DNA of 34,395 bases, taken from contig JAEDCW010000015.1 of assembly GCA_016293975.1 (NCBI GenBank), forward strand, positions 1 to 34,395, read 5' to 3'. The position numbers and the translations under genes are program-made. The stretch is from Clostridia bacterium. GTDB lineage: Bacteria; Bacillota; Clostridia; Christensenellales; CAG-138. The notes beneath the pieces are model-generated. The model was given only the letters and a program-made list of their open reading frames with translations. It did not search any database and was not told where the DNA came from. Below are positions 15,758 to 23,905 of the stretch, piece after piece; positions within the stretch are counted from its first letter, which is position 1, and every line of letters starts with the position of its first letter.

Positions 15758-16981
15758 ATGCAAGAGAAGCTGAAAGAGTATGCGCGACTCATAGTTGAGG
15801 TCGGTCTTAATATTCAAAAGGGTCAGGATTTGGTTATCGCCTGCCCCGTTGATTGCGCTTATTTCGCAAGACTTTGTGCTACTGCTGCGTATGAGTTGGG
15901 TTGCAGGGAAGTTATAATGAACTGGAACGACGACTATATCACGCGTGAAAAGTACCTCAAGGCAAGCCCCGAGGTTTTTGACCATATCTCACCGTGGGTA
16001 AAAGCACTTTTGAATGAGAATGCCAAGGCAGGTTCTGCCTTTTTACACATTCGCGCAACCGACCCAGAAAACTTCAAGGGCGTTGATCCTGACAGACTGC
16101 TCAGAAACTCCAAGGCGAGCGTAGAAATCGCCGAATACAGAGAGAGGGCGATGTCAAACTTCTTCCCGTGGTGCATAGTATCAATACCGATTCCCTCATG
16201 GGCAAAGAAAGTCTTCCCCGAAATGTCCGAGGGAGAAGCCATGGAAGCACTGTGGCAGAAGATATTCGACGCCGTAAGAGTTGCCGATGGTGGCGATGCA
16301 GTCAGCGCATGGCAGGAGCATCTTTCGAAAATCAAGAATCGCTCCGCTCGTCTCAACGAATTGCACTTCAAGGCGCTGCATTACACCAATTCCATAGGTA
16401 CAGACCTCACAGTTGAGCTTCCCGAAAACCATATCTGGATGGGCGGCAGTGAGTTTGACCACAAGGGTGTAGAGTTTGTAGCCAATATGCCCACGGAGGA
16501 GGTGTTCACAGCACCTTTGAAAACAGGCGTGAACGGCACAATAGTTGCCTCAATGCCCTTAGTCAACAACGGCAACGTCATAGAGGGCTTCTCGATGGAG
16601 CTCAAAGACGGAAAAATCGTCTCCGTAAAAGCCGAGAAGGGCGAAGAGTATCTCCGCAAGGCAATCGAAGTAGACGAAGGCGCCGCATATCTCGGTGAGG
16701 TCGCACTCGTCCCCTACGACTCTCCTATCAGACTTGCAAACGTGCTGTTCTACAACACTTTATTCGACGAAAATGCATCATGCCACTTTGCATTCGGCAA
16801 TGCGTATCCGTGTATAGAGGGTGGACAGGACATGAGCAAAGAACAGCTCATAGAAGCGGGCTTGAACCAGTCGCTCACCCATGTTGACTTCATGGTCGGC
16901 ACGAGTGATTTGTCCATAGTAGGCATTAAATACGACGGCACAAAGGTCTCCGTTTTTGAGAGCGGAATGTTCGTGCTGTAA
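15758..16981 (+). CDS. M29 family metallo-aminopeptidase
   Basis: A 407-residue peptidase of MEROPS family M29 (AmpS, AmpT, PepS type), a cytoplasmic dinuclear metal aminopeptidase with broad specificity. The typical N-terminal LIVEVGLNIQKGQDLVI is present. The metal-binding segments are recognisable in order: NMPTEEVFTAP, GEVALVP, FDENASCHFAFG and the His-x-Asp of LTHVDFMVG. The ATG is preceded by GAGAGGAGC, a strong ribosome binding site. It has its own promoter and a strong hairpin downstream, so it is monocistronic. It likely serves general peptide recycling. Confidence 0.95.
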   Translation: MQEKLKEYARLIVEVGLNIQKGQDLVIACPVDCAYFARLCATAAYELGCREVIMNWNDDYITREKYLKASPEVFDHISPWVKALLNENAKAGSAFLHIRATDPENFKGVDPDRLLRNSKASVEIAEYRERAMSNFFPWCIVSIPIPSWAKKVFPEMSEGEAMEALWQKIFDAVRVADGGDAVSAWQEHLSKIKNRSARLNELHFKALHYTNSIGTDLTVELPENHIWMGGSEFDHKGVEFVANMPTEEVFTAPLKTGVNGTIVASMPLVNNGNVIEGFSMELKDGKIVSVKAEKGEEYLRKAIEVDEGAAYLGEVALVPYDSPIRLANVLFYNTLFDENASCHFAFGNAYPCIEGGQDMSKEQLIEAGLNQSLTHVDFMVGTSDLSIVGIKYDGTKVSVFESGMFVL

Positions 16982-16998
16982 ACAAGCCGATTAATAAA

Positions 16999-17041
16999 AA
17001 GCATCTCTCTCATGAACTCACGTTTGAGATGCTTCTTTTTT
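16999..17041. terminator. Bidirectional terminator
   Basis: AAGCATCTC and GAGATGCTT form a perfect 9-bp stem around an 18-base loop, followed by CTTTTTT on plus and TTTATT on minus. It separates the convergent aminopeptidase and Gfo/Idh/MocA genes. Confidence 0.85.
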
Positions 17042-17051
17042 AGCCTATTGC

Positions 17052-18332
17052 TTAGCGGAAATCTGCAATCGTTACAGGCGCACCATCGTGTTTTCTGGAA
17101 TACTCTGCCGCTAAAGCGAGCATATGGCTCTCTATCGATCTGCCGAGCGTTGTAAGCCTCTCAGACATAACGCCAGTGTCGAGCAAATCAAAGAATTCCT
17201 TCACCATTCTTCTGTCGCCTCCTCCATGCCCGGAGAAATCTGTGGCGAGTTTTTTCACATCTATCACCTCTGACGGCTTGCCATGGGGTGTAATGGTTAT
17301 CGTGTTTCGTCCCATATCGGCAACTATCTCACCCTTAGTTCCCATTAGCTTCATCTGTCTGGAAATGTTTTTTGTGAAACCCGACATCGTGTATGTAATC
17401 GTAGACCCGTCGTCCATTTCCATCGCGAGCACCTGGTTATCTACTACATCGTTGTCACAGCGATAAACGCATCTGCCGTAAGGACCCGTCTTTATAGCTT
17501 CGTATATGCTCTCCACTGTCGGATGCATCGTAAGTATATTCACGGGCCATCCCTCTTTGCCGCAAGCTACGCCTGTACCCTCGTTTGTGACATAAATCTT
17601 TTCTGCATCATACGGGCAATCCGCCTTTGCGGCACATCCGTCCATGCATCTGTCCGTTGCGCCCTCAGGTGCATTCTCGGGTCTGAAATGGAACAGTGAG
17701 CCGTATGAGGAGACCCTCTTGCAATGCTTGCCCGTCAACCACAAAAGCATATCCATATCGTGACAACACTTTGCGAGTATCATGGGGCTCGTCTCATCCT
17801 CTTGTCTCCAATTTCCCCTTACAAAGCTATGTGCCATATGATAATAGCCCACATTCTCGATGCCCTGTATTGTAACGATATCCCCTATGCTGTTTTCGCG
17901 GAGCAATTCATAGAGCTTTCCGAAGAAAGGAGTATAGCGAAGCACGTGACAGACGATTAAATTTCCATTGCACTCATTTGCTACAGCTAACAACTCGCGG
18001 CACTGCTCCGTCGAAGGCGAAATGGGCTTTTCGAGCACAACATCATAACCCTGCTTAAGCGCCTCTATCGCCTGCGGTACATGCTGTTTATCCTGCGTAC
18101 ATACAAACATTACGTCTGCGAGCTTTCCGGCCGCAAGTAAAGCTTCCGCGCTGTCGAAGCAGTTTTCCTCCGCCACAGAGTACAGTTCCCTGACCTCCTG
18201 CACCTTTTTCTCGTCGATATCCGCAATCGCCACGATCTTAGCTCTGCCATTCATTCCCGCAACAATAGGTGCATATGTATCTTTTCCACGGCTTCCCAAT
18301 CCAACTATAGCAACTGTATGTAATCCGTCCAT
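17052..18332 (-). CDS. Gfo/Idh/MocA family oxidoreductase
   Basis: A 426-residue NAD(P)-dependent oxidoreductase, probably acting on a sugar or inositol-like polyol. The N-terminal Rossmann fold starts VAIVGLGSRGKDTYAP and has the catalytic-site VLEKPIS. The C-terminal substrate domain holds a cysteine-rich stretch near residues 230-245 (RCMDGCAAKADCPYDA), seen in one subgroup of the family and possibly metal binding. I chose ATG at 18332, because GGAGG lies 5 bases upstream; an ATG four codons earlier would contain that site. It is divergent from the MtnA-type isomerase with overlapping regulatory DNA. Substrate unknown. Confidence 0.92.
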   Translation of the reverse strand: MDGLHTVAIVGLGSRGKDTYAPIVAGMNGRAKIVAIADIDEKKVQEVRELYSVAEENCFDSAEALLAAGKLADVMFVCTQDKQHVPQAIEALKQGYDVVLEKPISPSTEQCRELLAVANECNGNLIVCHVLRYTPFFGKLYELLRENSIGDIVTIQGIENVGYYHMAHSFVRGNWRQEDETSPMILAKCCHDMDMLLWLTGKHCKRVSSYGSLFHFRPENAPEGATDRCMDGCAAKADCPYDAEKIYVTNEGTGVACGKEGWPVNILTMHPTVESIYEAIKTGPYGRCVYRCDNDVVDNQVLAMEMDDGSTITYTMSGFTKNISRQMKLMGTKGEIVADMGRNTITITPHGKPSEVIDVKKLATDFSGHGGGDRRMVKEFFDLLDTGVMSERLTTLGRSIESHMLALAAEYSRKHDGAPVTIADFR

Positions 18333-18357
18333 ATTGACCTCCATATATATCTATACG

Positions 18358-18385
18358 ATTATACCACCGTACAAAACACGGTCAA
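18358..18385 (-). promoter_or_regulatory. Promoter of the Gfo/Idh/MocA gene, with an internal inverted repeat
   Basis: On the minus strand TTGACC (18380-18385), 16 bases, TATAAT (18358-18363), with extended TGG. ACCGT-N7-ACGGT (18366-18382) is an inverted repeat lying between -35 and -10, a plausible repressor site. Confidence 0.65.
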
Positions 18386-18389
18386 CCTA

Positions 18390-18398
18390 TGCTAAAAT
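18390..18398 (+). promoter_or_regulatory. Extended -10 promoter of the MtnA-type gene
   Basis: TGCTAAAAT: an extended -10 24 bases before the chosen start, back to back with the opposite promoter. The -35 (TACAAA) is poor. Confidence 0.45.
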
Positions 18399-18422
18399 AA
18401 AGTTAAGAAGGGAGTCTTGCTT

Positions 18423-19481
18423 ATGAGTAACTTCTACACGATGAAATACGATGACGGCGTACTTACAGTACTTGACCAGACGTTGTTGCCAACCAACGAG
18501 GTCTATATAGAGCTGAAAACCGTACAGGATGTGTACGACGCGATAAAGAGGCTAAGCGTCAGAGGAGCTCCCGCTATAGGAGTTTGCGCGGCCTATGGAC
18601 TGGCTATATCCGCACGAAGCAGAATAAATGGCGACATCGGTATAATGCTTTCGGGGATAAAGCAAGATGCGGCATATCTTTCATCATCGCGCCCCACCGC
18701 AGTTAATCTCAAATATGCGCTCGATAGGGTACTCGACGTGCTTTGTTCAATGTCCGGCTCATACACGCCTTCCGACATAATAGCCGCTATCGAGGTTGAA
18801 GCCGATAGAATGCGGTGTGAGGATGCCAATACAAACCGAAATATAGGCGAAAATCTGCTTTCGCTCCTGCACGACGGCGATACTGTGCTCACGCATTGCA
18901 ATGCGGGCATACTCGCCACGACCGCCTACGGCACGGCGCTTTCTCCATTCTACTTAGCCAAAGAAAAGGGTATTGACTTGCACGTTTATGCCGATGAGAC
19001 GAGACCTCTGCTCCAGGGTGCGAGGCTTACCGCATGGGAGCTTTGCGAAGCAGGCGTCGACGTAACCCTCATTTGCGACAACATGGCCGCATCAGTAATG
19101 TCCACGGGTAATATAAACGCTGTAATTGTTGGCTGTGACAGAGTCGCCGCCAACGGTGATACCGCAAACAAAATCGGTACATACGGCGTTGCCGTGCTCG
19201 CAAAGCATTTCGGCATACCCGTTTATATCGCCACACCCACGACGACGATAGATATGAATTGCCCCACGGGGATCGATATACCCATTGAACAGCGAGACGG
19301 CTCAGAGGTGAGGACGCTGTACGGAGTAAATACAGCTCCGTCATGTGTCAAGGTGCTTAATCCCGCGTTTGATGTAACGCCAAATGAGCTTATCGCGGCT
19401 ATCGTAACAGAGCACGGAATACTCCGTCCACCGTATAGTCAAAGTCTCGCAAATCTGTTCAACAATCCTACACATGAATAA
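18423..19481 (+). CDS. mtnA: S-methyl-5-thioribose-1-phosphate isomerase (MtnA-like)
   Basis: A 352-residue member of the eIF2B-alpha/MtnA isomerase family. Family signatures are RLSVRGAPAIGVCAAYGLA, THCNAG (catalytic Cys region) and VGCDRVAANGDTANKIGTY (catalytic Asp). MtnA converts methylthioribose-1-phosphate to methylthioribulose-1-phosphate in methionine salvage. No other salvage gene (kinase, dehydratase, dioxygenase, MTA nucleosidase) is in the window, so it may act in a partial salvage or 5'-deoxynucleoside disposal route, or on a related sugar phosphate. ATG at 18423 is chosen over an upstream TTG because AAGGGAG lies 8 bases before it. Confidence 0.9.
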   Translation: MSNFYTMKYDDGVLTVLDQTLLPTNEVYIELKTVQDVYDAIKRLSVRGAPAIGVCAAYGLAISARSRINGDIGIMLSGIKQDAAYLSSSRPTAVNLKYALDRVLDVLCSMSGSYTPSDIIAAIEVEADRMRCEDANTNRNIGENLLSLLHDGDTVLTHCNAGILATTAYGTALSPFYLAKEKGIDLHVYADETRPLLQGARLTAWELCEAGVDVTLICDNMAASVMSTGNINAVIVGCDRVAANGDTANKIGTYGVAVLAKHFGIPVYIATPTTTIDMNCPTGIDIPIEQRDGSEVRTLYGVNTAPSCVKVLNPAFDVTPNELIAAIVTEHGILRPPYSQSLANLFNNPTHE

Positions 19482-19482
19482 C

Positions 19483-19509
19483 AAAAGGAGGGTCTTACTC
19501 CCTCCTTTT
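19483..19509. terminator. Bidirectional terminator
   Basis: AAAAGGAGGG and CCCTCCTTTT form a perfect 10-bp stem around a 7-base loop, with A and T runs on both sides. It ends the plus-strand mtnA-like gene and the minus-strand DUF1846 gene. Confidence 0.85.
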
Positions 19510-19536
19510 CTATGTACATCGTTCAATGCTTGACTA

Positions 19537-21024
19537 TCACTTCTTATGGTACAGTTTCTTTGTCTGATACCTCGGCTCACAGGTCAGGTTTACGCCCAAC
19601 TTTCTGAACACATTCTGGTCGACGCCCGAAAGTATAACGGACGAATGCGCCTCGCACCCTCTAAGCTTATGGAGCTGTTCGAGTGCAAGCTGTGCCGTCG
19701 GGTTGGTTGCGGCGCAAATTGAAAGCGCAATAAGTATCTCGTCAGTATGCAGGCGCGGATTATTGTTACCCAGTATACCTATCTTCAGTTTTCTAATCGG
19801 CTCGATGATAACGGGCGACAGCAGGTGTATATCGTTGTTTATTCCCGCAAGAACCTTAAGCGCATTTATGAGCATTGCGGATGAAGCTCCGAGCAATTGG
19901 CTGGTCTTGCCTGTGACAATCGTTCCGTCGGGCAGTCTGAGCGCAGTAGCAGGTGCATCCGTCTCTTCAGCCTTTTCCATAGCGCATTTAATGACCGGTC
20001 TGTCGTTTATGCTAACCGATGCCCTGTTCATTATGAGTTTAATCTTGTCAGATATACCCTTGGCGGAAAGTCCCTGTCGCTCACTGCACATGGCGTCATA
20101 GTACCGTCTTAATATCTCCATACGCGAGGCTTCGCAGCATACTTCATCGTCGCATATGCATTCGCCGGCGAGATTTACGCCCATGTCGGTCGGGGATTTA
20201 TAGGCGCATTCTCCGTAAATGCGAGAGAATATTTCCTTTAATACGGGGAATATCTCGACGTCTCTGTTGTAATTAACGGTAGTCACTCCGTACGCTTCGA
20301 GATGGAACGGGTCTATCATGTTGACGTCTTCCAGGTCGGCAGTAGCCGCCTCGTAAGCGATATTCACGGGATGATTGAGGGGCAGATTCCAAATCGGGAA
20401 TGTCTCGAATTTCGCATAGCCTGCACGGATGCCGCGCTTATGCTCGTGGTAGAGCTGTGACAGACATGTTGCCATTTTGCCGCTTCCGGGTCCGGGTGCG
20501 GTCACGACTACGAGCGACCTTGTGGTTTCGATATACTCGTTTCTGCCGAATCCTTCGTCGCTGACTATTCTCTCTATGTCGGATGGATAGCCCTCTATCC
20601 TGTAATGCCTGTATACCTTTACTCCCAAGTTGCGAAGTCTGTTTTCGAAGGCTTGAACTGTGGTTTGTCCACTGAATTGGGTGAGTACGACGCTGCCTAC
20701 ATAAAGACCTATGCTTGTAAATGCGTCGATCAGCCTCAGAACGTCCTGGTCGTATGTTATTCCCAGGTCGCCTCTTACCTTGTTCTTCTCGATGTCCGAA
20801 GCGTTTATCGCAATTACGATTTCCGCATTGTCCTTCATCTCAAGGAGCATCTTCACCTTGCTGTCAGGCTCAAAGCCGGGCAGGACGCGCGATGCATGAT
20901 AATCGTCGAACAGCTTGCCGCCGAATTCCAGATACAGCTTACCGCCAAACTGCTCGATTCTCTCAAGTATGCGCTTTGATTGCAATGTCACGTATTTCTT
21001 GTTGTCAAACCCTATCTTTCCCAT
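19537..21024 (-). CDS. DUF1846 (UPF0371) family protein
   Basis: A 495-residue protein of the DUF1846/UPF0371 family, which has known structures but no established function. The start GKIGFDNKKYVTLQSKRILERI and the region LYLEFGGKLFDDYHASRVLPGF are characteristic. A glycine-rich segment near residue 180, VVTAPGPGSGKMATCLSQ, resembles a nucleotide-binding P-loop and is followed by a HEHKRG stretch. The family often shows this motif, but ATP use is not demonstrated. ATG at 21024 is preceded by GGAGGAG; an ATG four codons earlier contains that site. The gene is cytoplasmic and monocistronic, with a bidirectional terminator downstream. Confidence 0.9.
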   Translation of the reverse strand: MGKIGFDNKKYVTLQSKRILERIEQFGGKLYLEFGGKLFDDYHASRVLPGFEPDSKVKMLLEMKDNAEIVIAINASDIEKNKVRGDLGITYDQDVLRLIDAFTSIGLYVGSVVLTQFSGQTTVQAFENRLRNLGVKVYRHYRIEGYPSDIERIVSDEGFGRNEYIETTRSLVVVTAPGPGSGKMATCLSQLYHEHKRGIRAGYAKFETFPIWNLPLNHPVNIAYEAATADLEDVNMIDPFHLEAYGVTTVNYNRDVEIFPVLKEIFSRIYGECAYKSPTDMGVNLAGECICDDEVCCEASRMEILRRYYDAMCSERQGLSAKGISDKIKLIMNRASVSINDRPVIKCAMEKAEETDAPATALRLPDGTIVTGKTSQLLGASSAMLINALKVLAGINNDIHLLSPVIIEPIRKLKIGILGNNNPRLHTDEILIALSICAATNPTAQLALEQLHKLRGCEAHSSVILSGVDQNVFRKLGVNLTCEPRYQTKKLYHKK

Positions 21025-21204
21025 GCTCTCCTCCATTCGTAATTTACAAAGTCACAGTTCTTCTATAAGCCAAATACTTTTTGACAAGCACACATCAATC
21101 TCCAACAGTTTAGCAACCTATTATCATGCGAAATCAGCAAAACTACGGCGTAGTTTTCGCTTGCTCGCAAATAATAAAAGTATGGCTGTAGATATTCCGC
21201 CATG

Positions 21205-21241
21205 CTTAAAAAACAAAAAGCGCCCAATGCGTTCACTGAGC
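21205..21241 (-). terminator. Terminator of tRNA-Trp
   Basis: On the minus strand GCTCAGTG and CATTGGGC form an 8-bp stem (two G-T pairs) with a 4-base loop, then GCTTTTTGTTTTTT. It starts 5 bases past the encoded CCA, so the tRNA is transcribed alone. Confidence 0.8.
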
Positions 21242-21245
21242 GAAT

Positions 21246-21319
21246 TGGCAGGGGCAGAAGGACTCGAACCCTCAAGAACGGTTTTGGAGACCGCTATGTT
21301 ACCATTACATCATGCCCCT
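21246..21319 (-). tRNA. trnW: tRNA-Trp (anticodon CCA)
   Basis: A 74-base tRNA read on the minus strand. The acceptor arms AGGGGCA and TGCCCCT pair perfectly over 7 bp, and the 3' CCA is encoded. The anticodon loop CTCCAAA sits on a 5-bp stem and gives anticodon CCA (Trp). The T arm contains GGTTCGAGTCC. It has a consensus promoter upstream and a terminator directly downstream. In many Firmicutes tRNA-Trp precedes secE-nusG; here it does not. Confidence 0.96.
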
Positions 21320-21335
21320 ATTTGGTTACTAGCAG

Positions 21336-21364
21336 ATTATAGCATCATGCATGCATGTTGTCAA
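21336..21364 (-). promoter_or_regulatory. Consensus sigma-A promoter of tRNA-Trp
   Basis: On the minus strand TTGACA (21359-21364), 17 bases, TATAAT (21336-21341): a perfect consensus promoter. Transcription would start about 10 bases before the mature tRNA 5' end. Confidence 0.9.
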
Positions 21365-21418
21365 TTATTCCGCTCAATTTTTTATGCCTTGAATTATCCG
21401 CAAAACTAGGCGTAAAAC

Positions 21419-21447
21419 TTGACATCGATGGCACTACATGCTAATAT
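21419..21447 (+). promoter_or_regulatory. Sigma-A promoter of asnS
   Basis: TTGACA (21419-21424), 17 bases, TAATAT (21442-21447) with extended TGC. The leader before asnS is only about 25-30 bases, too short for a T-box riboswitch. Confidence 0.75.
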
Positions 21448-21481
21448 TTTTGAGAAATTTCGGTACACGGAGGGATAAAAA

Positions 21482-22864
21482 ATGCTTAAGCTTAGTGAGC
21501 TCCATGTACAGCCCGAAAAATTTGCCGGCAGGGTGAATGTATCAGGTTGGGTCAAGACGGAGCGGCAAAGCAAGGCCGTTGGTTTTATAGAGATAACAGA
21601 CGGTTCCTGTTTTAAGACGGTTCAGATTGTATACGACTGCGACAAATTCACGCAGGATTTGCTGAAGAATATAAATACCGGATGTGCCGTAAATATCGAG
21701 GGCGAGCTCATACTCACGCCCGAGGCAAAGCAGCCATTTGAGATACACGCCGATAAGATCGAAGTAATCGGTGCGTGCGCACCCGACTATCCTCTCCAAA
21801 AGAAAAAGCATTCGCTTGAGTTTTTGAGGACGATTCAGCATCTGCGCCCGAGGACTAATACATTCCAGGCAGTTTTCAGAGTAAGGAGCATCGTTGCGCA
21901 GGCAATACACAGGTTCTTTGACGACAGGGGCTTTGTATATGTCCATACTCCCATTATTACCGCAAGCGATTGCGAGGGTGCAGGTGAAATGTTCAGGGTC
22001 ACTACGATGGACATGAACAGCGTTCCAAAGACAGAGGACGGGTCTGTAGACTATTCAAAGGACTTCTTTGAGACCTCCGCGAACCTCACCGTCAGCGGCC
22101 AATTGTACGGCGAAGCGTATGCGCTCGCATTCCGAGACATATACACGTTCGGACCCACATTCCGCGCGGAAAAGTCCAACACTCCGAGGCACGCCGCCGA
22201 GTTCTGGATGATTGAGCCCGAGATGTCTTTCTGTGACATAAACGGTAACATGGACACCGCAGAAGCGATGGTCAAGTACATAATCAAGACAGTACTTGAG
22301 CGCTGCCCCGACGAGATCAACTTCTTCAACAGTTTTATAGACAAGGAGCTAAAGGCTCGCCTTGAGCATGTGTTGAATTCTGATTTTGCGCGTGTCACAT
22401 ATACAGAGGCCATCGAGGAGCTTTCAAAAGCAGCCGCAGATTTCCAGTATCCCGTATTCTGGGGCTGTGATTTGCAGACGGAGCACGAGCGTTACCTCAC
22501 CGAGCAGGTCTATAAGCGCCCTGTATTCGTAATCAACTATCCCAAGGAGATAAAGTCGTTCTACATGAAGCAGAATGACGACGGAAAGACCGTTGCCGCA
22601 ATGGATTTGCTCGTGCCTGGAATCGGAGAGCTCATAGGCGGTAGCCAGCGTGAGGAGAGTTACGAAAAGCTTCTCGCCGTTATAGATAAACTCGGACTTA
22701 ACAGAGATGATTACGATTGGTATCTTGAGCTGAGAAAATACGGCGGAGTCGTCCACTCGGGTTACGGTCTGGGATTTGAACGCATGATAATGTACGTTAC
22801 CGGTATGTCAAACATACGCGACGTACTGCCCTTCCCCAGAACCACGGGCAACCTGCAGATGTAA
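21482..22864 (+). CDS. asnS: Asparaginyl-tRNA synthetase
   Basis: A 460-residue class IIb aminoacyl-tRNA synthetase, normal length. The N-terminal OB-fold anticodon-binding domain (VNVSGWVKTERQSKAVGFIEI) is followed by the catalytic domain. It carries SDCEGAGEMFRVT, the class II motif 2 region FRAEKSNTPRHAAEFWMIEPE, and motif 3 GLGFERMIMYVTG. The end reads IRDVLPFPRTTGNL. These features distinguish it from AspRS and LysRS. The ATG is preceded by GGAGGG. The gene is monocistronic, between a TTGACA promoter and a strong terminator, without a T-box leader. Confidence 0.97.
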   Translation: MLKLSELHVQPEKFAGRVNVSGWVKTERQSKAVGFIEITDGSCFKTVQIVYDCDKFTQDLLKNINTGCAVNIEGELILTPEAKQPFEIHADKIEVIGACAPDYPLQKKKHSLEFLRTIQHLRPRTNTFQAVFRVRSIVAQAIHRFFDDRGFVYVHTPIITASDCEGAGEMFRVTTMDMNSVPKTEDGSVDYSKDFFETSANLTVSGQLYGEAYALAFRDIYTFGPTFRAEKSNTPRHAAEFWMIEPEMSFCDINGNMDTAEAMVKYIIKTVLERCPDEINFFNSFIDKELKARLEHVLNSDFARVTYTEAIEELSKAAADFQYPVFWGCDLQTEHERYLTEQVYKRPVFVINYPKEIKSFYMKQNDDGKTVAAMDLLVPGIGELIGGSQREESYEKLLAVIDKLGLNRDDYDWYLELRKYGGVVHSGYGLGFERMIMYVTGMSNIRDVLPFPRTTGNLQM

Positions 22865-22878
22865 CACAGATTCTATTC

Positions 22879-22906
22879 AGGGATACGGCAATTTCGCTGT
22901 GTCCCT
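22879..22906 (+). terminator. Terminator of asnS
   Basis: AGGGATACGGC and GCTGTGTCCCT form an 11-bp stem (two G-T pairs) with a 6-base loop, followed by TTCATTT. It starts 14 bases after the asnS stop. Confidence 0.8.
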
Positions 22907-23147
22907 TTCATTTACCTCGGAAACGGAGAATTCGGCGCACCGTAAGAATTGAACGCCATCGTAATTAAACTGCTCGGGCCTAAGCCTGTTTCGGTTTTAT
23001 TACAACAATCACGCGTCTCCCGTGACCGTCAATGAAGCATCGCTTAAAAATGCTTATACACCGTTATTCCATGCATAGTCCGTTTTACCGCACGCCTATT
23101 CGCAAGACATAATTCCCTTTCTTATTACATATTTATAGGTATGATTA

Positions 23148-23168
23148 ACCAAAGCTAAAGGCTTTGGT
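23148..23168 (+). terminator. Orphan terminator-like hairpin upstream of the Myb-like gene
   Basis: ACCAAAGC and GCTTTGGT form a perfect 8-bp stem around a 5-base loop, followed by ATTTTGTTTGTT. No gene ends in front of it: the asnS terminator lies about 240 bases upstream. It may be an attenuator for the next gene or the end of a small RNA. Confidence 0.5.
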
Positions 23169-23242
23169 ATTTTGTTTGTTGCATGTATAAAGCCCTGTTA
23201 AGTGGTAATAATTACATCATACTCAAAAAGGGGGGTTCTCTT

Positions 23243-23905
23243 ATGAACAGCGAAATGCAATATTCAGGAATAATCAGTCACAACGGATGGCGTGACGAAG
23301 AAGATACACTGTTGTTTAATGAGATTCGCAAGGTGCGCTCGGAAGGAAAACCGTTAAGGGCGGCATTTGATTCCGTTGCAATGTTAACAGGAAGGAAACC
23401 CAACAGTGTACGCAATTATTACTACGCAAGGATAAAGGACCAGGAGGCCGCACAACAGTATGGAGTCGGCTGCTCAGCATTCGTGCCTTTCTCCGATGAT
23501 GAACTGCGCCAGCTCATCCGTACCGTATTGCTCGCTCAGGCAAACGGCATGTCCGTAAGGGCGTGTACGCTTCAGATGGGCAACGGAGATACAAAATCGA
23601 TGCTTAGATATCAAAACAAGTACAGAGCTGTCCTCCGAACGCGTCCCGATATAATAAGTAAGGTAAACTCAGAGCTCGCCCAGGATGGGCTTCCCACTTT
23701 TGACCCATATGAGAATGCAAGCACGAGCAAGGCAGGACGCAGAAAACTGAGCGAAAACATCTACAATGCGCGGAGCATTGCGGGGTTCGATCTCAACGGC
23801 TTCATGGAAGGACTTGCGTCTCTTATCGAATACGCCATAAAAGGCTCGGAGGCGATACAGAAGCTAAAGGAGCTCAATCTCACCGAGGATAACATACGCG
23901 CTTAA
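23243..23905 (+). CDS. Two-repeat Myb/SANT-like putative DNA-binding protein
   Basis: A 220-residue protein. ATG at 23243 is chosen because AAAAAGGGGGG lies close upstream; the frame is open further up without such a site. Residues about 12-65 form a Myb/SANT-like helical unit (W-x-DEEDTLLFNEI, then GRKPNSVRNYYYARIK). A second, more diverged copy seems to follow at about 75-130 (FSDDELRQLI, then SMLRYQNKYRAVLR). Both share the spaced pattern of acidic start, R-E-G-x-x-L/V-R-A and a basic aromatic end. Single Myb-like domains occur in Firmicute regulators such as RsfA. The C-terminus (about 185-220) is helical. It is probably a DNA-binding regulator with unknown targets, and is monocistronic. 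Confidence 0.75.
   Translation: MNSEMQYSGIISHNGWRDEEDTLLFNEIRKVRSEGKPLRAAFDSVAMLTGRKPNSVRNYYYARIKDQEAAQQYGVGCSAFVPFSDDELRQLIRTVLLAQANGMSVRACTLQMGNGDTKSMLRYQNKYRAVLRTRPDIISKVNSELAQDGLPTFDPYENASTSKAGRRKLSENIYNARSIAGFDLNGFMEGLASLIEYAIKGSEAIQKLKELNLTEDNIRA

Larger units (their letters stand above)
22865..23242. other. Long gap between asnS and the Myb-like gene
   Basis: This 378-base stretch holds the asnS terminator at its left end and a second terminator-like hairpin at 23148-23168. Between them I see no coding frame with a ribosome binding site, no known riboswitch and no clear promoter. The second hairpin could end an unrecognised small RNA or act as a 5' hairpin of the Myb-like gene. Confidence 0.5.

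Noticed and set aside
21448..21481. T-box riboswitch upstream of asnS
   Set aside because: The leader from the TTGACA promoter is only about 25-30 bases and has no T-box sequence.
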